Positions 63,501-64,000 of a DNA stretch of 64,000 bases are shown piece by piece. Within the stretch, counting starts at the first letter, position 1. Each line of letters begins with the position of its first letter. Both the position numbers and the translations under genes were made by a program. The notes below the pieces were generated by a model. The model did not search any database, had not been told where the DNA came from, and was given only the letters and a program-made list of their open reading frames with translations. The stretch lies in contig CAJUBA010000007.1 of the NCBI GenBank assembly GCA_910584635.1, positions 10,891 through 74,890 of the forward strand, read 5' to 3'. The stretch comes from an uncultured Christensenella sp. (GTDB lineage Bacteria > Bacillota > Clostridia > Christensenellales > UBA3700).

Positions 63501-63851
63501 TACAAAGAAATGCAGGTTTTCCAACCCAAGTAATGCTTCTGTAGTCTTAATTTTATTATTGTGCGCAGCATTATTTCCGAGAATACGAATAAAATGCAAG
63601 GAGTCCTTTATGACTTCATCGTTAATAAAATTTGATATCTCATAACTGTCAATAAGCTCAAAAAGGCTCGCACGTATTGGCAACGATCCAACTTTTGCTT
63701 TATAAATATATTTAATAACGAATTCAAGTGCATTACGTGCAGAAATAGCAGATAGAATAGGCTTTGACAATGCAAAAGCCTCGGCATCTTCGCAATATTC
63801 AGCAAGCTCCGCAAACTGTGGATATTCTTTAAGAAACGAAAAGTTTGTCAT
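60561..63851 (-). CDS. hsdR: type I restriction enzyme R subunit (EcoEI-like)
   Basis: The 1096-aa restriction and translocation subunit. Residues 1-135 resemble a DUF4145 domain (SARNALEFVIKYIY). The nuclease (HSDR_N) follows with D232, E247 and K249 in CDYVLYGRDGKPLAIVEAKK. The helicase has Walker A MATGTGKTRVAIS at 357, DEAH in IIIDEAHRSI at 454, motif III GLTATPRDQ and motif VI QMIGRGTRLC. The C-terminal 350 residues are the EcoEI_R_C type that docks on the methylase. All key residues are intact. The start ATG has AGGAGG upstream and lies 13 bp after the hsdS stop. With hsdS (and a probable hsdM beyond the window) it forms an active-looking type I system. Confidence 0.94.
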   Translation of the reverse strand: MTNFSFLKEYPQFAELAEYCEDAEAFALSKPILSAISARNALEFVIKYIYKAKVGSLPIRASLFELIDSYEISNFINDEVIKDSLHFIRILGNNAAHNNKIKTTEALLGLENLHFFVGEILVLLGLCVDYPDFDKSLIEKKTEEKPIKVETVEVHGAAEETFNDGIKKESAFNAQRPAYMSEANTRKLLIDLYLKEAGWEVCDQEDVCVPGKAGVEIKVIGMPNGSGEGFCDYVLYGRDGKPLAIVEAKKTSVSPEKGRHQVCLYGECMKAKYGYVPVLYYTNGYSIKVIDGIYPDRELMAYHTLSELELLIQRRNRGKITDLKINDEITNRPYQKMAITSICEHFNANNRKGLLVMATGTGKTRVAISLVDVLARNKWIKNVLFLADRTALVSQAKKNFVKLLPHMSVCELSGCEDKDLNARLMFSTYQTMINCIDGDEKTFTTGRFDLIIIDEAHRSIFKKYSSIFSYYDSLLIGLTATPRDQVDANTYGIFGCESGIPNFAYDLPEAVHDGYLVDYDEPLKRTTTILERGIKYKDLSDSEKEEFEENFGDDPEAEITNNQIFRSVYNKPTCNRVLESLMQDGLKIENGEKIGKTIIFAYNHKHAQMIVECFHALYPEKGADFCRLIDNYETYADDLIVKFETDPNFQIAVSVDMLDTGIDVPEVLNLVFFKPVKSYIKFMQMIGRGTRLCPDIYGPKKDKTRFLIFDWCHNFEYFSVQEHRQQSGKVAVSITQRIFELRLDILQELQRFEHQAITFNKAYYDALKPMLFEKVKAIRSNSSRISVRQAMSFLDKYSDESIWQCLSPVNVKEIKLHLATLVNDDENANQYTKAFDSKMLNIELDLLVTSAIGRSSKDVAAVRLIAKYLLTKASIPQIMENAQYLTEASSEQFWSEPTIEKIETLRKQIRELMKFLDDSETITYLTQFSDETIVLEGAGSGVFDIRTYREKVIDYLAEHSDNKVISKIRNLEQLNHEDLDELESILWNELGTKNDYIKTTKTDNLAVFIRSLIGLSQQAINDKFGQFLNENVLNSQQQEFVKTIINYVNENGDIETNDLLETSPFDDQDILELFGEKIKILNYIVNTVHGVVQVVA

Positions 63852-63864
63852 TCGACCTCCTAAT

Positions 63865-64000
63865 TTATTTATTATAACATATTTTTCTTGTTATTTCTAC
63901 CCTTCGGAACATATTAATCAAAAAATTACTTCTTTCAATTAGAACTTTTGATTTATCGGTCTGTTCAACAAAGCGAGAGAACTCTTTTTGCTTGCTTTTG
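63865..64000 (-). CDS. hsdS: type I restriction specificity subunit, partial (3' end only)
   Basis: The last 44 codons of a gene that runs off the right edge, with TAA at 63865-63867. The visible part reads KEFSRFVEQTDKSKVLIERS, the conserved helical repeat of HsdS (FxxFVxQxDKSK), and then a short basic tail. HsdS sets the DNA target of the methylase and nuclease. Specificity (TRD) domains are outside the window. Confidence 0.85.
   Translation of the reverse strand, partial: KSKQKEFSRFVEQTDKSKVLIERSNFLINMFRRVEITRKICYNK

Noticed and set aside
1..64000. CRISPR array or prophage
   Set aside because: I see no regularly spaced short repeats and no phage structural, terminase or integrase genes.

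Overview
The window looks like a chromosome segment of a low-to-mid-GC, spore-forming-lineage Firmicute of class Clostridia, probably an uncultured gut species. This rests on a complete Clostridia-type ribosomal protein supercluster (zinc-binding S4, S14 and L36, a KOW-domain protein between map and infA, an L17 with an insert), the paired glgC/glgD glycogen genes, and a full-length Spo0A. The species call is inference; the gene families are read directly from the translations. Layout: (1) 1-9.2 kb, a leftward glycogen operon glgB-glgC-glgD-glgA-glgP followed by a GH13 hydrolase cut by the window edge. (2) 9.4-14.9 kb, a MATE exporter, a small broken ORF, a flavin split-barrel protein, a lipid glycosyltransferase/acyltransferase pair, and a TetR regulator. 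(3) 15.1-20.4 kb, the first of two giant paralogous envelope proteins. (4) 20.7-36.7 kb, the S10-spc-alpha ribosomal protein cluster with secY, adk, map, infA and rpoA, all leftward. (5) 37-44.1 kb, small regulators, a AAA ATPase, a DUF1858 protein, an SPFH/zinc-ribbon pair and an M1-family lipoprotein peptidase. (6) 44.2-50 kb, the second giant envelope protein. (7) 50.3-53.5 kb, an AEC transporter, an XRE regulator, spo0A and an acidic zinc-ribbon protein. (8) 53.6-64 kb, a tRNA-Ser with a broken duplicate, followed by an AT-rich probable defence island: a membrane gene split by an in-frame TAG, a two-gene helicase-nuclease unit, and a type I restriction cluster running off the right edge. 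The most interesting structure is a repeated cassette. Each giant envelope gene (1629 and about 1836 aa) has a strongly diverged extracellular part, a membrane hairpin, a coiled-coil cytoplasmic part and an almost identical 130-residue C-terminal domain. Each is followed downstream by a 118-bp element with 20-bp terminal inverted repeats. Each is preceded by two 26-bp imperfect dyads in inverted orientation, 88-89 bp apart. In both cassettes the best sigma-A-like promoter inside that interval lies at exactly the same offset (its -35 starts 10 bp after the inner edge of the proximal dyad) and points away from the gene. This is what a pair of invertible, phase-variable promoters caught in the OFF orientation would look like. 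It is inference from sequence alone: no recombinase is encoded in the window. A third, unrelated 27-bp inverted-repeat pair brackets a perfect consensus promoter upstream of the AAA ATPase. At locus 1 the interval also carries two perfect Spo0A boxes.
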